60,601 bases of DNA from an uncultured Acetatifactor sp. (GCA_947595925.1 CANQEV010000013.1:1-60601); one strand, 5' to 3'. Positions 7,269-17,174 are shown, counted from the stretch's first letter. The notes: generated by a model not told the origin, from the sequence alone. Made by a program: numbers and translations.

Positions 7269-8609
7269 CTATTTCCTTCTCAAAAATCCCGCTGCCCTGG
7301 CCTGCTCCGCAAGGGGCGGGGATTTCTTCAGCCTGGTAATCTCCATGAGTCCCAGCTTCGTAAAATCGATCACAGCGGTCTTTACCCGGTCCAGACGGAC
7401 ATTTTCCCGCATCCTCTGGATCAGTTCCTCCTGATCCCCGGGATCCGTCATATTGATGAAATCCACAAGGATCATGCCGGAGAGGTTTCGAAGGCGGATC
7501 TGACGCGCGATCTCGTCCGCAGCCTCCAAGTTTACGGAGCGGATGAAGGCGGCATTATCCCTCTGGGCCTCAAATTTGCCGGAATTGACGTCGATCACGG
7601 TCAGCGCTTCCGTGGGCTCGATGATGAGGTACGCTCCCGATCTGAGCCAGATACGGGTTCCCAGGGCCTCGCTCAGTTTTGTGTTTAAGCCGTAGAGTTT
7701 TTCCAGTGGATATTCCGCGTCTTCGTAAAGGCGCAGAGTCAGGGGTGGAGCTGCCAGGCCGGAGTCCGCAATTTCTTGATAAAGCGCCGGGGCGTCCGTT
7801 ACGATCTCCGCCGCCTCCCCCGGAATGACCAGGGTAGTCAATGCCTCCTGCCAGGGCTTTAAAACCGGTTTCAGGCAGGTAAATGCGCTGCGGTAAAACG
7901 CTGCTAGCAAAAGTTCCCGAAACTCTTTCAGAAGTTCCTCCAAGGCGGTCAGCAGTTCTTCAGGCGATGCATGGGCACATTCTGTCCTGGCAATGAGCCC
8001 GGCCGAAGGCACTTTTTTCAGGAGTTCCTGCTGCGCCGGTTCCTCCGCGAAGGTGAAAAGCGGTTTTAAGGAGCCGTCTGCCTCAAAAAACGGTGTCCCG
8101 GTCAAGATCTGCCGAATCTCCTCCCTTTTTTCTTTGGTAAGTTTTGCGGAATAGCCCGTCCTGCCGGGGCCTAAAGATATGGCAAAGAAGGGATTCGACA
8201 GGGAGATCTTTGTGGTGACGGCTGGTAACTTTGTCTTCTGGGCCTCTCTGAGCCCCTGGATCAGCACCAGATCCCCGGGCTTTAATCCACTTTCCGTTCC
8301 GAAAGATGATTGACCCGTGCGGTTTAAGATACAGGGAGACTCCATCTCTTTTCCGGGCAGGAAACAGACCCGGTCCTTTTGGATCTCTACAAAACAGGCG
8401 TCCAGATTCTTCACCGATTCCTTGACCCGGGCGATATAGATCCCGCCGGTGATCCGTTCTTCCGAAGAAAAGAGGGAGGCGGACAGCAATCTGTTTTCAC
8501 GCATCAGAAAGGCTCCGGGGCATGTTCCCACCGTCGTATATAAAAGTTTATCCGAAGTCAGCCGATCTTCTTTTTCGCTTTTCATTTCGCCTTTTATATT
8601 GCCTCCCAT
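7269..8609 (-). CDS. rng: Ribonuclease E/G family protein (RNase G type)
   Basis: A 446-residue endoribonuclease for rRNA maturation and mRNA decay. An N-terminal S1 domain ([22 protein letters not shown] is its core, about 55-75) is followed by the catalytic DNase I-like subdomain, with the two metal-binding aspartates in [10 protein letters not shown] and ILVDFINM. It ends soon after, without the Zn-link CPxCxG and small domain or the degradosome scaffold of RNase E, so it is a short RNase G form. An ATG nine codons downstream (8585) is an alternative start; neither site has an outstanding Shine-Dalgarno sequence. It follows the DUF2344 gene by 48 bases, the usual order in Clostridia, but is followed by dtd rather than the usual rplU-rpmA pair. 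Confidence 0.9.
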   Translation of the reverse strand: MGGNIKGEMKSEKEDRLTSDKLLYTTVGTCPGAFLMRENRLLSASLFSSEERITGGIYIARVKESVKNLDACFVEIQKDRVCFLPGKEMESPCILNRTGQSSFGTESGLKPGDLVLIQGLREAQKTKLPAVTTKISLSNPFFAISLGPGRTGYSAKLTKEKREEIRQILTGTPFFEADGSLKPLFTFAEEPAQQELLKKVPSAGLIARTECAHASPEELLTALEELLKEFRELLLAAFYRSAFTCLKPVLKPWQEALTTLVIPGEAAEIVTDAPALYQEIADSGLAAPPLTLRLYEDAEYPLEKLYGLNTKLSEALGTRIWLRSGAYLIIEPTEALTVIDVNSGKFEAQRDNAAFIRSVNLEAADEIARQIRLRNLSGMILVDFINMTDPGDQEELIQRMRENVRLDRVKTAVIDFTKLGLMEITRLKKSPPLAEQARAAGFLRRK

Positions 8610-8657
8610 CCCCTATTTCCTTCCAAAATTTTCTTCGCTTTTCCCTTCATCTCCAAT

Positions 8658-9449
8658 TCAGAATGACTCTCCCACTTCGTCCATGGGAATCAGCTTCCGC
8701 TCTCCCTTTCCCTCCGGTTCCACGGCGGTATAGGTCTCCAGCCGGAGGATCTTCAGGGCGTTTTCCGCAAGGGATTGACCATGCCGGTCTAAAAGGGCTT
8801 CCACCACCTGGCCGGGCTTGATGTTTCCAGCGCTGGAAGCGTCCAGGAGCATGAACAGGGCACTTTTTTCCGGTTCCCAGGAAAGGCGATAGATCCCCGG
8901 GCGAAGGTCGATCTCCCGAGTGCCCTTCTTGCCCTCCTTCAAATAAGGGATCGCAAGGAGCGCCAGGAAATCCCGGACCGCGCTCTGGATGGTGTCGGCA
9001 TCCCCCTGAAAAAGCAGTGGAACACGCCCCTCCCGGAAGGTGACCTGATACTCCGCGGCCGCCACGCTGGCCATGGCGTTTTCAGCGTCTTCCGGCAGCT
9101 TTTTCACGCTGACGATGCGGATGCCGGGGACGCTGGCCTCGTTTAATCTTTGAACAAGAATTTCAGAATGAATCCGAAATGGCGGTTTCTTTTCAGGGGT
9201 GGAAACTTCTTCGGCTTCCAGACGGTCATTTACCTCAATGTCCATGTACTCGCCCAGGCTTTCCAACCCGACGCCCAGGGGAGCCGCGAAGGACATGATC
9301 TGATGGGGGCTGAAGCCGCCGGTGTATGAGATATCGATCCCCGCCCTGCGGACGCATTTTTGAAAGAAGCGCATGACGTCCAGGTGGCCGATGTATCGGA
9401 TCGGTCCGGTCTTCTGAAATTTGATCCTGAGTCTCGTGTGGTCACTCAT
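8658..9449 (-). CDS. DUF2344 / TIGR03936 radical SAM-associated protein
   Basis: A 263-residue protein whose start (RLRIKFQKTGPIRYIGHLDVM) and the GFSPHQIMSFAAPLGVG segment are the signature of the small partner that is nearly always encoded beside, or fused to, the TIGR03960 radical SAM protein. The function is not established; a role in tRNA or rRNA modification has been suggested from its linkage to RNase G. The start ATG 9449 is chosen because AAAGGAG sits ten bases upstream; it overlaps the radical SAM stop by eight bases, implying translational coupling. Confidence 0.85.
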   Translation of the reverse strand: MSDHTRLRIKFQKTGPIRYIGHLDVMRFFQKCVRRAGIDISYTGGFSPHQIMSFAAPLGVGLESLGEYMDIEVNDRLEAEEVSTPEKKPPFRIHSEILVQRLNEASVPGIRIVSVKKLPEDAENAMASVAAAEYQVTFREGRVPLLFQGDADTIQSAVRDFLALLAIPYLKEGKKGTREIDLRPGIYRLSWEPEKSALFMLLDASSAGNIKPGQVVEALLDRHGQSLAENALKILRLETYTAVEPEGKGERKLIPMDEVGESF

Positions 9450-11331
9450 CTCTCTGGCTCCTTTCCGCAAAACAGATCCCGGCGCCAAAGACGGCGGCGC
9501 CGCAGCCCTGGCATTTCACCCTGCAGTTTTCGGAGGTCTTCCCCTCCTGGGCCTTCAGCCACTCTCTCCTTAAAAATTCCTTTGAAACGCCCGCGTCGAT
9601 AAAGTCCCAGGGAAAGATTTCGTCCAGGGAGCGCTCCCGGGTGGTGTAAAAATCTACGGAAAGTCCGCATTCGCGAATGGTTTCCAGCCAAATGTCGTGT
9701 TTATAGTATTCGCTCCAGGCGTCGTAAAAACACCCCTTCTGATAAACTTTTAAGATGACCTCTCCAAGCCGGCGGTCACCCCTGGCAAGGACGCCCTCCA
9801 TGACGCTGGCGTCCGCCTCGTGCCAGTTGTATTTGATGCTCTTCTGGTTCAGCTGTTCCGCGATGGAACGGCGTGTGAAATAGGCCTTTTCCAGAAATTC
9901 TTCCTTGCTGCACTGGGGGGCCCACTGAAAGGGGGTAAAGGGCTTTGGCACAAAGAAGGAAGTGCTGGCTACGATCTGCACTCTCCCGTTCACCCGCTTT
10001 TCCTTGGGGACGGTCTCATAAAATTCCGCAGCGATCTTATTGCAGAGCTCAGCGATCCCACGGATGTCTTCCTCGGTCTCCGTGGGCTGGCCCAGCATAA
10101 AATAGAGCTTTACCCGGGTCCAGCCGCCCTCAAAGGCGAGATGCGCCCCCCTCAAGATATCTTCCTCGGTCAGTCCCTTGTTGATCACGTCCCGAAGACG
10201 CTGGCTCCCGGCCTCCGGCGCAAAAGTCAGGCTGGATTTTCTGACGTCCTGCACCTTGCTCATCACATTCAGGGAGAAGGCGTCGATCCGCAGGCTGGGC
10301 AGGGAGATATTGACATGCCGCTGCCCGCATTCCCGGATCAGGTAGTCGATCAGCTCCGGGAGCCTGGAATAATCGCTGGAGCTCAGAGAGCTCAGGGTCA
10401 GTTCCTCATGCCCGGTGTTTTTCAGCATTTCCAAGGCATGTTCCTCCAGGCGTTCCAAGTCCCGTTCCCTCACCGGCCGATAGATCTGGCCCGCCTGGCA
10501 GAACCGGCAGCCCCGGATGCAGCCCCTCTGGATCTCTAAGACCACCCGGTCCTGGGTGACCTTAATGTAGGGCACCACAGGCTTTAAGGGGTAGCAGGCG
10601 TCCGTCAGCTCCGTCTCCACCTCCTTGCGGATCCGGGCCGGGATATTTTCCACGACAGGCTGAAAGGAGGCGATGGTGCCGTCCTCGTGATAAACGGTCT
10701 CATAGAGGGAGGGAACGTAGATCCCGGGGAGCTGTGCCGCCCGCAGGAGAAACCCCTTTCTTCCGGCCCCCTCCTCCCGGCACTTTCGATACAGCTCGAT
10801 CAGGTCCCGGTAGCGGGTCTCTCCCTCTCCGATATAAAAGAGGTCGAAAAAATCCGCGATGGGCTCGGGGTTGTAGGCGCAGGGGCCCCCGCCGATGACG
10901 ATGGGATCCTCCTCCGTCCGTTCCCTGCCGAGGAGAGGGATCTGGGAGAGATCCAGGATCTGCAGAATATTCGTATAACACATTTCATACTGTAGCGTGA
11001 TTCCCAGGAAGTCAAATTCCTTTATGGGATCCTGGGACTCCAGGGCAAACAGCGGGATGTGCTCCTTTCGCAGGATGGCGTCCAGATCCAGCCAGGGCGA
11101 ATACACTCTCTCGCACCACACGCCCTCCATGTGATTAAACATATCGTAGAGAATCTGGATTCCCAGGTGGGACATGCCGATCTCGTAAACGTCCGGGAAA
11201 CACATGGCGAAGCGGACGTCCACCTCATCTTTTCCCTTGATCACGGCGTTATATTCCTGTCCGATATAGCGGGCAGGCTTCTCAATCTTCATTAAAATAT
11301 CATCTGAAAGGGCCAAATGCTCCGTTGTCAA
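9442..11331 (-). CDS. TIGR03960 family B12-binding-like radical SAM protein
   Basis: A 629-residue iron-sulfur enzyme. An N-terminal region resembling a cobalamin-binding fold (KPARYIGQEYN, then FPDVYEIGMSHLG) precedes the radical SAM core with the cluster motif GCIRGCRFCQAG (CxxxCxxC). The C-terminus has a second cysteine group, CRVKCQGCG. The reaction is unknown. The best start is a TTG at 11331, eight bases after AGGAGG; it shares TTGA with the upstream stop codon, a typical coupling overlap. A GTG six codons earlier would put the ribosome binding site inside the gene. The downstream partner overlaps it by eight bases. Confidence 0.85.
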   Translation of the reverse strand: MTTEHLALSDDILMKIEKPARYIGQEYNAVIKGKDEVDVRFAMCFPDVYEIGMSHLGIQILYDMFNHMEGVWCERVYSPWLDLDAILRKEHIPLFALESQDPIKEFDFLGITLQYEMCYTNILQILDLSQIPLLGRERTEEDPIVIGGGPCAYNPEPIADFFDLFYIGEGETRYRDLIELYRKCREEGAGRKGFLLRAAQLPGIYVPSLYETVYHEDGTIASFQPVVENIPARIRKEVETELTDACYPLKPVVPYIKVTQDRVVLEIQRGCIRGCRFCQAGQIYRPVRERDLERLEEHALEMLKNTGHEELTLSSLSSSDYSRLPELIDYLIRECGQRHVNISLPSLRIDAFSLNVMSKVQDVRKSSLTFAPEAGSQRLRDVINKGLTEEDILRGAHLAFEGGWTRVKLYFMLGQPTETEEDIRGIAELCNKIAAEFYETVPKEKRVNGRVQIVASTSFFVPKPFTPFQWAPQCSKEEFLEKAYFTRRSIAEQLNQKSIKYNWHEADASVMEGVLARGDRRLGEVILKVYQKGCFYDAWSEYYKHDIWLETIRECGLSVDFYTTRERSLDEIFPWDFIDAGVSKEFLRREWLKAQEGKTSENCRVKCQGCGAAVFGAGICFAERSQRDE

Positions 11332-12572
11332 CGCTTTTTCCTCCTGCACGCAAGCTGCATCCTCTTCACGTCCTGTTTGTCACAGGGCTCTTGGGAATAC
11401 CTTGCTTTTTCATAGATCTCTCCCAGCGGGGGATTGTCCTGTGCCAGGGCGAACTCCCGGGCGGTAAGAGATATCAGCCGGACGTTTTCATCGCCGCTCT
11501 CCAAAAGTTTTTTCTTATACAGCCGGCGGATCTTCTGCCTCGGGGACAGCCAGCCTTCCTCCTGTGCGCTTGGGGTCCTCACCGGTTCCGAGAGGATTTT
11601 TTCGTGGATATCCCTTTCCTCCAAAAGCTCCTCCTCCGGCTTTGCAACGACTGTAAGGCCCCGCAGATACCGCAGGATCCGCACCAGCGCATAAACCATA
11701 AAAGCGATCAGTCCGATGACCATCAGCAGGATAAAGATTTTCTCCAGGATCAACCAGACGACGGCGGTTTCGGCCTGGGCCGGGAGCTGCGCTGCCCCGG
11801 AAAGCCCGTCGGAAAATTCCTGCTTAGGGCCTGAATTTTGCTGCTGACGGCCTATCCAGCCAAAGAGAAACCGAAAAAGATTCCGAAAGCCTTCTCTCAC
11901 CCAGTCCTGGAACCGTTGGAACCACTCTTTTGGCACCGTCATCAGAGAGATCAGAAACAGCAGTCCCGAGACGGAAAGCACCAGGACGGAAGCGCTTCGG
12001 ATGCCTGAGGCAAAGATCTCCCTCTTTGGCATGGACGAAGCGGTCCCGGTATTCAGCGAGGTAAAGACAAGAAATTTATCTGTAAAAAAGGCGAGGAAGT
12101 ACATTCCTGCCTGCAGGATCATCACCAGGCAGTAAGGGAAAACATGCAACTCCTCTCTCCGGAAACTCAGCAGAAACGGGACGAGAAAGCAGAGCCCCAT
12201 GGACACATACGGCGGGACAATGCGGGTCGGCGTCTCCTTGGGCTGCAGATAATGGAGGACGGATACCAGCACATACCCCATGGCAAAGACCAGATACAGG
12301 ATCCGAAACCCATAAAAGGAAAGAGGCAGGAGCAATACGGCAGCGACCGCAAGGAGGTGACAGAGAAGTACGACCAGAAACCCTCTCGTTTTCCTTCGGA
12401 CCAGATACAGGGCCAGGGGCAGAAGGCCAAGAAAAACCCACGCGAGGATATCCCCCGCCCCGGGTTGGATGTTCCACTCCGAAGAGAAAAACAGTACGGC
12501 TACAAAGAAAAACCAGTGATTTGCCTGGGAAGCAAAAAACTCCCGCAGGCCGAAGGTATAGTCTTGATCCAT
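11328..12572 (-). CDS. Multi-pass membrane protein of the MoxR-DUF58 cluster
   Basis: A 414-residue membrane protein with about six to seven helices in the first 220 residues, a further helix near 285-305 (IFILLMVIGLIAFMVYALV), and a cytoplasmic tail with RRLYKKKLLE and, near the end, YEKARYS, which resembles the C-terminal DUF4129 region found behind transglutaminase-like proteins of MoxR/DUF58 loci. No transglutaminase catalytic triad is present. It lies 28 bases after the DUF58 gene with its own GAGGT site, and its stop overlaps the next start. It may form an envelope complex with the MoxR and DUF58 products; the function is unknown. Confidence 0.65.
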   Translation of the reverse strand: MDQDYTFGLREFFASQANHWFFFVAVLFFSSEWNIQPGAGDILAWVFLGLLPLALYLVRRKTRGFLVVLLCHLLAVAAVLLLPLSFYGFRILYLVFAMGYVLVSVLHYLQPKETPTRIVPPYVSMGLCFLVPFLLSFRREELHVFPYCLVMILQAGMYFLAFFTDKFLVFTSLNTGTASSMPKREIFASGIRSASVLVLSVSGLLFLISLMTVPKEWFQRFQDWVREGFRNLFRFLFGWIGRQQQNSGPKQEFSDGLSGAAQLPAQAETAVVWLILEKIFILLMVIGLIAFMVYALVRILRYLRGLTVVAKPEEELLEERDIHEKILSEPVRTPSAQEEGWLSPRQKIRRLYKKKLLESGDENVRLISLTAREFALAQDNPPLGEIYEKARYSQEPCDKQDVKRMQLACRRKKR

Positions 12573-12600
12573 AACGACCTCGCTTGCCTGTGAAAAGGCG

Positions 12601-13722
12601 CTATACGCGGATAAATTTGATCTTCTGACGCAGGGTAAGCGGCAGATCCTTCAGATTCCCCTTCCCTGCGGCGGGATAAAACCACGAAAACCCTCTGCCT
12701 TGGAGGGAAAATTCCTGCAGGATCTGCAGGAAATCTTCGTAGTGATTGGGGGAGATAAAGCAGGTGTAGGTGTTTTCCTGCTCGTTCAGGATCTTCTTCC
12801 GGAACAGTTTTTCAAAGGACAGGGCCTCTTTCTGCGTGTCCAGGCGCGCCAGGCTGCGCAGCACGACGGAGAGCTGGTTTTTTCCCTTTCTGGCAGGGCA
12901 CATCATGGGATCGCCGGTCCTGACATCCGGAGCATTACAGTAAAAGGAAACCTGTATCCCCCGATCCAGCAGATTTTTTGCCAGTCCTGCGCCGATGCGG
13001 ATGCAGTCCTCCACGCTCTCCGTTTTCTTTAATATATCTTTGTCTTCCAGGTTCATGTAGATCCTTACCGTCTTAGGAGCGGTGTAATTCTTCTGATTGA
13101 CCATGAACCTTCCCGTTTTCGCGGTGGCCTTCCAGTTGATGCTGCGCATGTCGTCGTAGGGCTGGTACTCCCGAATGCCGCGAAGCTCAAAGGGATCCTC
13201 GTAAAGATTGCGCTTGGTGAGAAGCTCACCGTTTAACTCCTGCAGAAGAAACTGAAATTCCCGGCTCTCCAGCGGCTGTGGAAGCACATAGACGCTCTCA
13301 TCCGGCTGCATGGAGGCGTGAAACTCATTAAACAGAAAGAGATCCGCCGCCGTGAGATCAATGTTGTTGATCTTGAAGTACCCTCTTCTCCCTCCGCGGA
13401 ACCGCAGATTTCTTGTGACCCGCTCTCCTCCGCCCACATGAAAGACGTCGTTGTGATAGAACTGATCGGTGGTGACGGATCCCCTGCCCTTCTCAAACTC
13501 CAGGGAGCGGTCGGTCTGAAATTTCACCATCAGCATGGAGAGGGGCAGCCTTTTTCCGTTCTCCACGGAGATCTGCAGGACCCCTTCCTCTCCCACCGTG
13601 ACCTCGGGCGTGAGGAACCGGGTCTGAACCTTCAGTTTTTCCCTCCAAAATCTCTCGTAAAAACCGCGCTGAATGAAAAAGACCAGCGCAAGAATCACCA
13701 AAAGGATAAACAGCTGTATCAT
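12601..13722 (-). CDS. DUF58 domain-containing protein
   Basis: A 373-residue protein with an N-terminal membrane helix (LFILLVILALVFFI), a beta-rich region and the DUF58 signature DPFELRGIREYQPYDDMR followed by INWKATAKTG. DUF58 proteins carry a von Willebrand A-like fold and work with MoxR ATPases, usually in envelope or metal-insertion functions. The start ATG overlaps the moxR stop by four bases (ATGA), which supports co-translation with moxR. Confidence 0.9.
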   Translation of the reverse strand: MIQLFILLVILALVFFIQRGFYERFWREKLKVQTRFLTPEVTVGEEGVLQISVENGKRLPLSMLMVKFQTDRSLEFEKGRGSVTTDQFYHNDVFHVGGGERVTRNLRFRGGRRGYFKINNIDLTAADLFLFNEFHASMQPDESVYVLPQPLESREFQFLLQELNGELLTKRNLYEDPFELRGIREYQPYDDMRSINWKATAKTGRFMVNQKNYTAPKTVRIYMNLEDKDILKKTESVEDCIRIGAGLAKNLLDRGIQVSFYCNAPDVRTGDPMMCPARKGKNQLSVVLRSLARLDTQKEALSFEKLFRKKILNEQENTYTCFISPNHYEDFLQILQEFSLQGRGFSWFYPAAGKGNLKDLPLTLRQKIKFIRV

Positions 13723-14663
13723 GGCGTCAGGCCCTCGGTGGGAACCGCCGTATTTTTCAGGATGTCCCGGATAAATCTCTCGCAGTCCGTATTTTTGCCG
13801 TAGCCCAGAATGACGCGATGGACCAGCACGGCGGGAGCCACGGCCTTCACGTCGTCCGGCGTACAGAAATCCCTCCCCATAAGGCAGGCGTGGGCTTTTG
13901 CAGCGTACAAAAGTGCAAGCGTCCCCCGGGGACTGGCACCCATCAGAACATCGCCGCTTTCCCTGGTGGCCTCCGCAAGTCTCACGATATAATCCAAAAT
14001 ACAGGGCGCGGCATAAACCTTGGCCGCCTCCCGCCGGACTTCCTCCAGCTCCTTCAGATCCGTGACGGGAGCCAGGGTATCCAGGGGATCTGACTCCATG
14101 TATTTCTCCAGGATGGAGATCTCCTCCTCGTGGCTGGGAAGGCCCATGGACAGCTTCATCATAAAACGGTCCAGCTGAGCTTCCGGCAGGGGGAAAGTGC
14201 CCGCCGTCTCCACGGGATTCTGGGTAGCTATCACAAAAAAGGACTCTCCGGGCGGATAACTCTGGCCGTCGATGGTGATCTGGCGCTCCTCCATAACTTC
14301 CAGAAGCCCTGCCTGGGTCCTGGGCGTCGCACGGTTGATCTCGTCTGCCAGGAGGATCGTGGTAAAGACGGGGCCCTTTCTCAAAAGGAAAGTGCCGCTC
14401 TTCGGGTCGAACACGTTCAGTCCGGTGATATCGCTGGGAAGGAGGTCCGGAGTGAACTGGATCCGGGAGAAGTCCGCGTCGATGGACCGGGCCAGAGCCT
14501 TCGCCAGCTTGGTCTTTCCGGTTCCCGGCACATCCTCCAAAAGAACATGTCCATCCGCCACCAGCGCAGTAGCCAGAAGCGTGAGAAGAGATTCCTTTCC
14601 AACGATGACCCGGCTCAGGTTGCCTTTCAGTTTTTCATAAAATATCTTTCCCTTTTCCGACAT
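13719..14663 (-). CDS. MoxR-family AAA+ ATPase
   Basis: A 314-residue chaperone-like ATPase. Walker A is EDVPGTGKTKLAKAL, Walker B ILLADEINRA, and the arginine-bearing segment QAGLLEVMEERQ and sensor ATQNPVE are all intact. It is expected to remodel or activate the DUF58 and membrane partners encoded behind it. The start at 14663 is preferred over the ATG six codons earlier because AAAGGAG lies between the two. An extended -10 (TGTTAAGAT, ending near 14688) is a possible promoter. It is the first gene of the co-directional run to dtd. Confidence 0.9.
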   Translation of the reverse strand: MSEKGKIFYEKLKGNLSRVIVGKESLLTLLATALVADGHVLLEDVPGTGKTKLAKALARSIDADFSRIQFTPDLLPSDITGLNVFDPKSGTFLLRKGPVFTTILLADEINRATPRTQAGLLEVMEERQITIDGQSYPPGESFFVIATQNPVETAGTFPLPEAQLDRFMMKLSMGLPSHEEEISILEKYMESDPLDTLAPVTDLKELEEVRREAAKVYAAPCILDYIVRLAEATRESGDVLMGASPRGTLALLYAAKAHACLMGRDFCTPDDVKAVAPAVLVHRVILGYGKNTDCERFIRDILKNTAVPTEGLTP

Positions 14664-14739
14664 TGCAAACTCCTTTTCCATGAATATATCTTAACATAAT
14701 TTCCGCGGTTTGAATAGCAGAAAATTCACCGGTTCTTTT

Positions 14740-14768
14740 TTGTCCATCAGATACATAATCTGTATAAA
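14740..14768 (+). promoter_or_regulatory. Promoter of the small membrane protein at 14788
   Basis: TTGTCC (14740-14745), 17-base spacer, TATAAA (14763-14768), directly upstream of the ATG at 14788. Confidence 0.5.
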
Positions 14769-14787
14769 AATAGATCGGGGGCGGAAA

Positions 14788-15114
14788 ATGTACGAAGAGG
14801 AAATGGATTCCCGGATGGAACTCGCCCAAAAGATGAGAAGCCAAAGCTTGGAAAACGGCTATCGGATCGGCCGCGGCTGTTACAAGTCCCCTGCCTGTGC
14901 GGAGGACGAGCAGGAAGCCGGCCTCAGAAGATTCCTGGCGCGTTTGAGGCTGCTGGCCGTGGTCTTTCTGGTGGCAGGCATTGTCTTTCTGGACAAGTGC
15001 GGCGGACGGATCGGCTCTCTGGACGCAGACAGGATCTTCCAGATGATCGAGCTGGATTATGAGGACGTTCTGACGGAAAAATTTACGGCGCTCATAGAAA
15101 ACTGCCGAAGGTGA
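14788..15114 (+). CDS. Small single-pass membrane protein, unknown
   Basis: A 108-residue protein with a charged N-terminal half, one membrane helix near residues 50-68 (LRLLAVVFLVAGIVFLD) and an extracytoplasmic tail of about 35 residues rich in acidic residues. The start follows GGGGGCGG, and a good promoter and terminator bracket the gene, so it is probably real and monocistronic. It is transcribed divergently from moxR and convergently to the his operon. I do not recognise the family. Confidence 0.6.
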   Translation: MYEEEMDSRMELAQKMRSQSLENGYRIGRGCYKSPACAEDEQEAGLRRFLARLRLLAVVFLVAGIVFLDKCGGRIGSLDADRIFQMIELDYEDVLTEKFTALIENCRR

Positions 15115-15139
15115 ACAAATTCCCTCGGCAGTTTGATTT
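15099..15139. terminator. Bidirectional terminator between the small membrane gene and hisIE
   Basis: Stem AAACTGCCGA (15099-15108) with TCGGCAGTTT (15125-15134), then GATTTTT on the plus strand and TTTTCTAT on the minus strand. It overlaps the last codons of the plus-strand gene. Confidence 0.75.
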
Positions 15140-15150
15140 TTCTGTTCGCA

Positions 15151-16440
15151 TCATTCCCTCTTTGCAAGCTCGGAAGTGATCTCTTCCCAAGTCAGGTCCT
15201 TTTCCGCCATCAGAACCATCATATGGTACAGGAAATCACAGATCTCGTATTTGATTTCTCCGGCGTTCGGATTTTTCGCGGCGATGACGATCTCCGTAGC
15301 CTCCTCCCCGATCTTTTTCAGGATCTTATCGATCCCTTTGTCGAAGAGATAATTTGTATAGGAACCTTCCTTGGGGTTTGCCCTGCGGTCCTGGATCACG
15401 GCCATCACGTTTTCAAACACCTGCAGGGGATTTGCCTGCTCCCCCTCCTGCTCCTGTTTTGTGATCTCGTTAAAGAAGCAGCTCCTGGCACCGGTGTGAC
15501 AGGCGACGCCGACCTGAGTGACCTTCGCGAGGATCGTATCCATATCGCAGTCCGCCGTCAGGGATCTCACAAACTGGAAATGTCCGCTGGTCTCTCCCTT
15601 CATCCACTGGCTCTGTCGGCTCCTGCTGTAGTAATGCATCTTCCCGGTGCGCAGAGTGTCGTAGTAAGCCTCCTCGTTCATATAGGCCACCATCAGCACT
15701 TCCATGGTCTTGCAGTCCTGCACCACCACCGGTACAAGTCCGTCGCTGTTTTTCTTAAAATCCTCCCACTCGCAGGCGTAGCTCGAAGACGATACGTCGA
15801 TGCCGTTCTGCAGACAAAGTTCCTTTAAGGAAGGGATTTCCTTCACGTTATCGTTGATCGTATTTCCCGTAATCCCTTCCACGGAATCCAGCCCAAAGAT
15901 TTCAATAAGCTTGTTCAGGGCGACCTGGTTGATCATGACAACGCAGGGAAGGGACGTAACCGCAACCGTCTCGTGAATGATATGAGGATTCAGGAGGACG
16001 AGACCGGACAGAAATTCCTCCGCCAGTCCCAGGTTATCAGAGATATGTGCAGGATTTCCCGTACAGGCCCAGATTTTATCCCTGCCAAATTTTTGTGAGA
16101 CCTCCCGGGTGAGCTGCACGTTGCTCTCCTTCTCATAGTTCAGGATCACCCTCCTGCAGCCCGCGTACAATAATTTTTTGACGTCCTCCATCCGCCTGAT
16201 ATTGCCCGCACCGATCACGTCAGCCCGCACGGAGGAGCAGATCTCGCGGATGATGTCCAGAGCGTATTCATGTTCCTGGTCTCCCCGGGACATGTCAAAA
16301 ATAATCAGTTCGTCGATATTGCTATCGTCGTAATATTTAGCGAGCCTGACGGGATCGGTGTCCCGAACGTTCGTATCATTTAAGTTCATGACAGCGTGCT
16401 GCTGACACAGATATATGCTGGCAATAAATTTCTTGCTCAT
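15151..16440 (-). CDS. hisIE: HisIE with an extra N-terminal HisF/HisA-like domain
   Basis: A 429-residue histidine-biosynthesis protein with three parts. Residues 232-330 are HisI (phosphoribosyl-AMP cyclohydrolase), with TADCDMD and the zinc motif CHTGARSC. Residues 340-425 are HisE (phosphoribosyl-ATP pyrophosphatase), with KKIGEEATE and the helix [10 protein letters not shown]. Residues 1-225 look like a HisF/HisA TIM barrel, keeping the phosphate-binding style [18 protein letters not shown], but the first catalytic Asp (usual CLDV) is replaced by SIYL, and the second region reads IWACTGNP with no Asp. The added barrel therefore looks catalytically dead. The start at 16440 gives GGGAG at seven bases. 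Last gene of the his operon; hisA, hisF and hisH are not in the window. Confidence 0.9.
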   Translation of the reverse strand: MSKKFIASIYLCQQHAVMNLNDTNVRDTDPVRLAKYYDDSNIDELIIFDMSRGDQEHEYALDIIREICSSVRADVIGAGNIRRMEDVKKLLYAGCRRVILNYEKESNVQLTREVSQKFGRDKIWACTGNPAHISDNLGLAEEFLSGLVLLNPHIIHETVAVTSLPCVVMINQVALNKLIEIFGLDSVEGITGNTINDNVKEIPSLKELCLQNGIDVSSSSYACEWEDFKKNSDGLVPVVVQDCKTMEVLMVAYMNEEAYYDTLRTGKMHYYSRSRQSQWMKGETSGHFQFVRSLTADCDMDTILAKVTQVGVACHTGARSCFFNEITKQEQEGEQANPLQVFENVMAVIQDRRANPKEGSYTNYLFDKGIDKILKKIGEEATEIVIAAKNPNAGEIKYEICDFLYHMMVLMAEKDLTWEEITSELAKRE

Positions 16441-16554
16441 TTTCATGCTCCCTGGCCGTCTGCGCGGCCCTGCTTCCTCATAGAATCTCCCGTGGGGATC
16501 CCGCCCCGCGTTTTTTTGTTTGTCCATTAACCGTCAAAACCGTTTTCCGTTCGA

Positions 16555-17145
16555 TCAAAGACTGCCCTTCGTACTGAGGACGTCCGTGATCCTCTCGTCA
16601 AATCCTACGGCCATATCCAGCGCCTTGGCAAAAGCCTTAAACATGGCCTCGATGACGTGGTGCTGGTTGCTGCCGGACAAGACTTTGATATGCAGATTCA
16701 TCCCGGCGCTGTAACTCACGGCGTAAAAGAACTCCCTGACCAATTCCGTCTCCAGTTCTCCCACTCTCTCCGCGGTAAATTCACACTCAAAATTCAGATA
16801 GGGTCTGCCGCAGAGATCCACGGCGCACAGGCAGAGGGCGTCGTCCATGGGAAGGATAAAGTACCCATAGCGGCGGATGCCCTGCTTCTCTCCCACGGCC
16901 TGTCCAATGGCCCGTCCCAGGACGATCCCGGTGTCCTCCACCGTGTGATGGCCGTCCACCTGAAGATCCCCCTTTACCTTACAATCCAGGTCAAAAAAAC
17001 CGTGCTTTGCGAATCCCTCCAGCATGTGGTCAAAAAAACCGATGCCGGTCTGAACGGCGCTCTCGCCTTTTCCGTCCAGATTCAGGGTCAGGGCGATGTC
17101 GGTCTCCTTCGTCTTTCTTTTCATCTCAGCGATCCTGTCTTTCAT
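16555..17145 (-). CDS. hisB: Imidazoleglycerol-phosphate dehydratase
   Basis: A 196-residue monofunctional enzyme for the sixth step of histidine synthesis. Metal-ligand motifs are in place: FFDHMLEGFAKHG, DGHHTVEDTGI and, near the C-terminus, SNQHHVIEAMFKAFA. There is no fused histidinol-phosphate phosphatase. AGGAGG lies ten bases before the ATG. It sits 29 bases after hisD and 114 bases before hisIE on the same strand. Confidence 0.97.
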   Translation of the reverse strand: MKDRIAEMKRKTKETDIALTLNLDGKGESAVQTGIGFFDHMLEGFAKHGFFDLDCKVKGDLQVDGHHTVEDTGIVLGRAIGQAVGEKQGIRRYGYFILPMDDALCLCAVDLCGRPYLNFECEFTAERVGELETELVREFFYAVSYSAGMNLHIKVLSGSNQHHVIEAMFKAFAKALDMAVGFDERITDVLSTKGSL

Positions 17146-17174
17146 GGGCAGTCGTCCTCCTGTTCGATGCTGTT

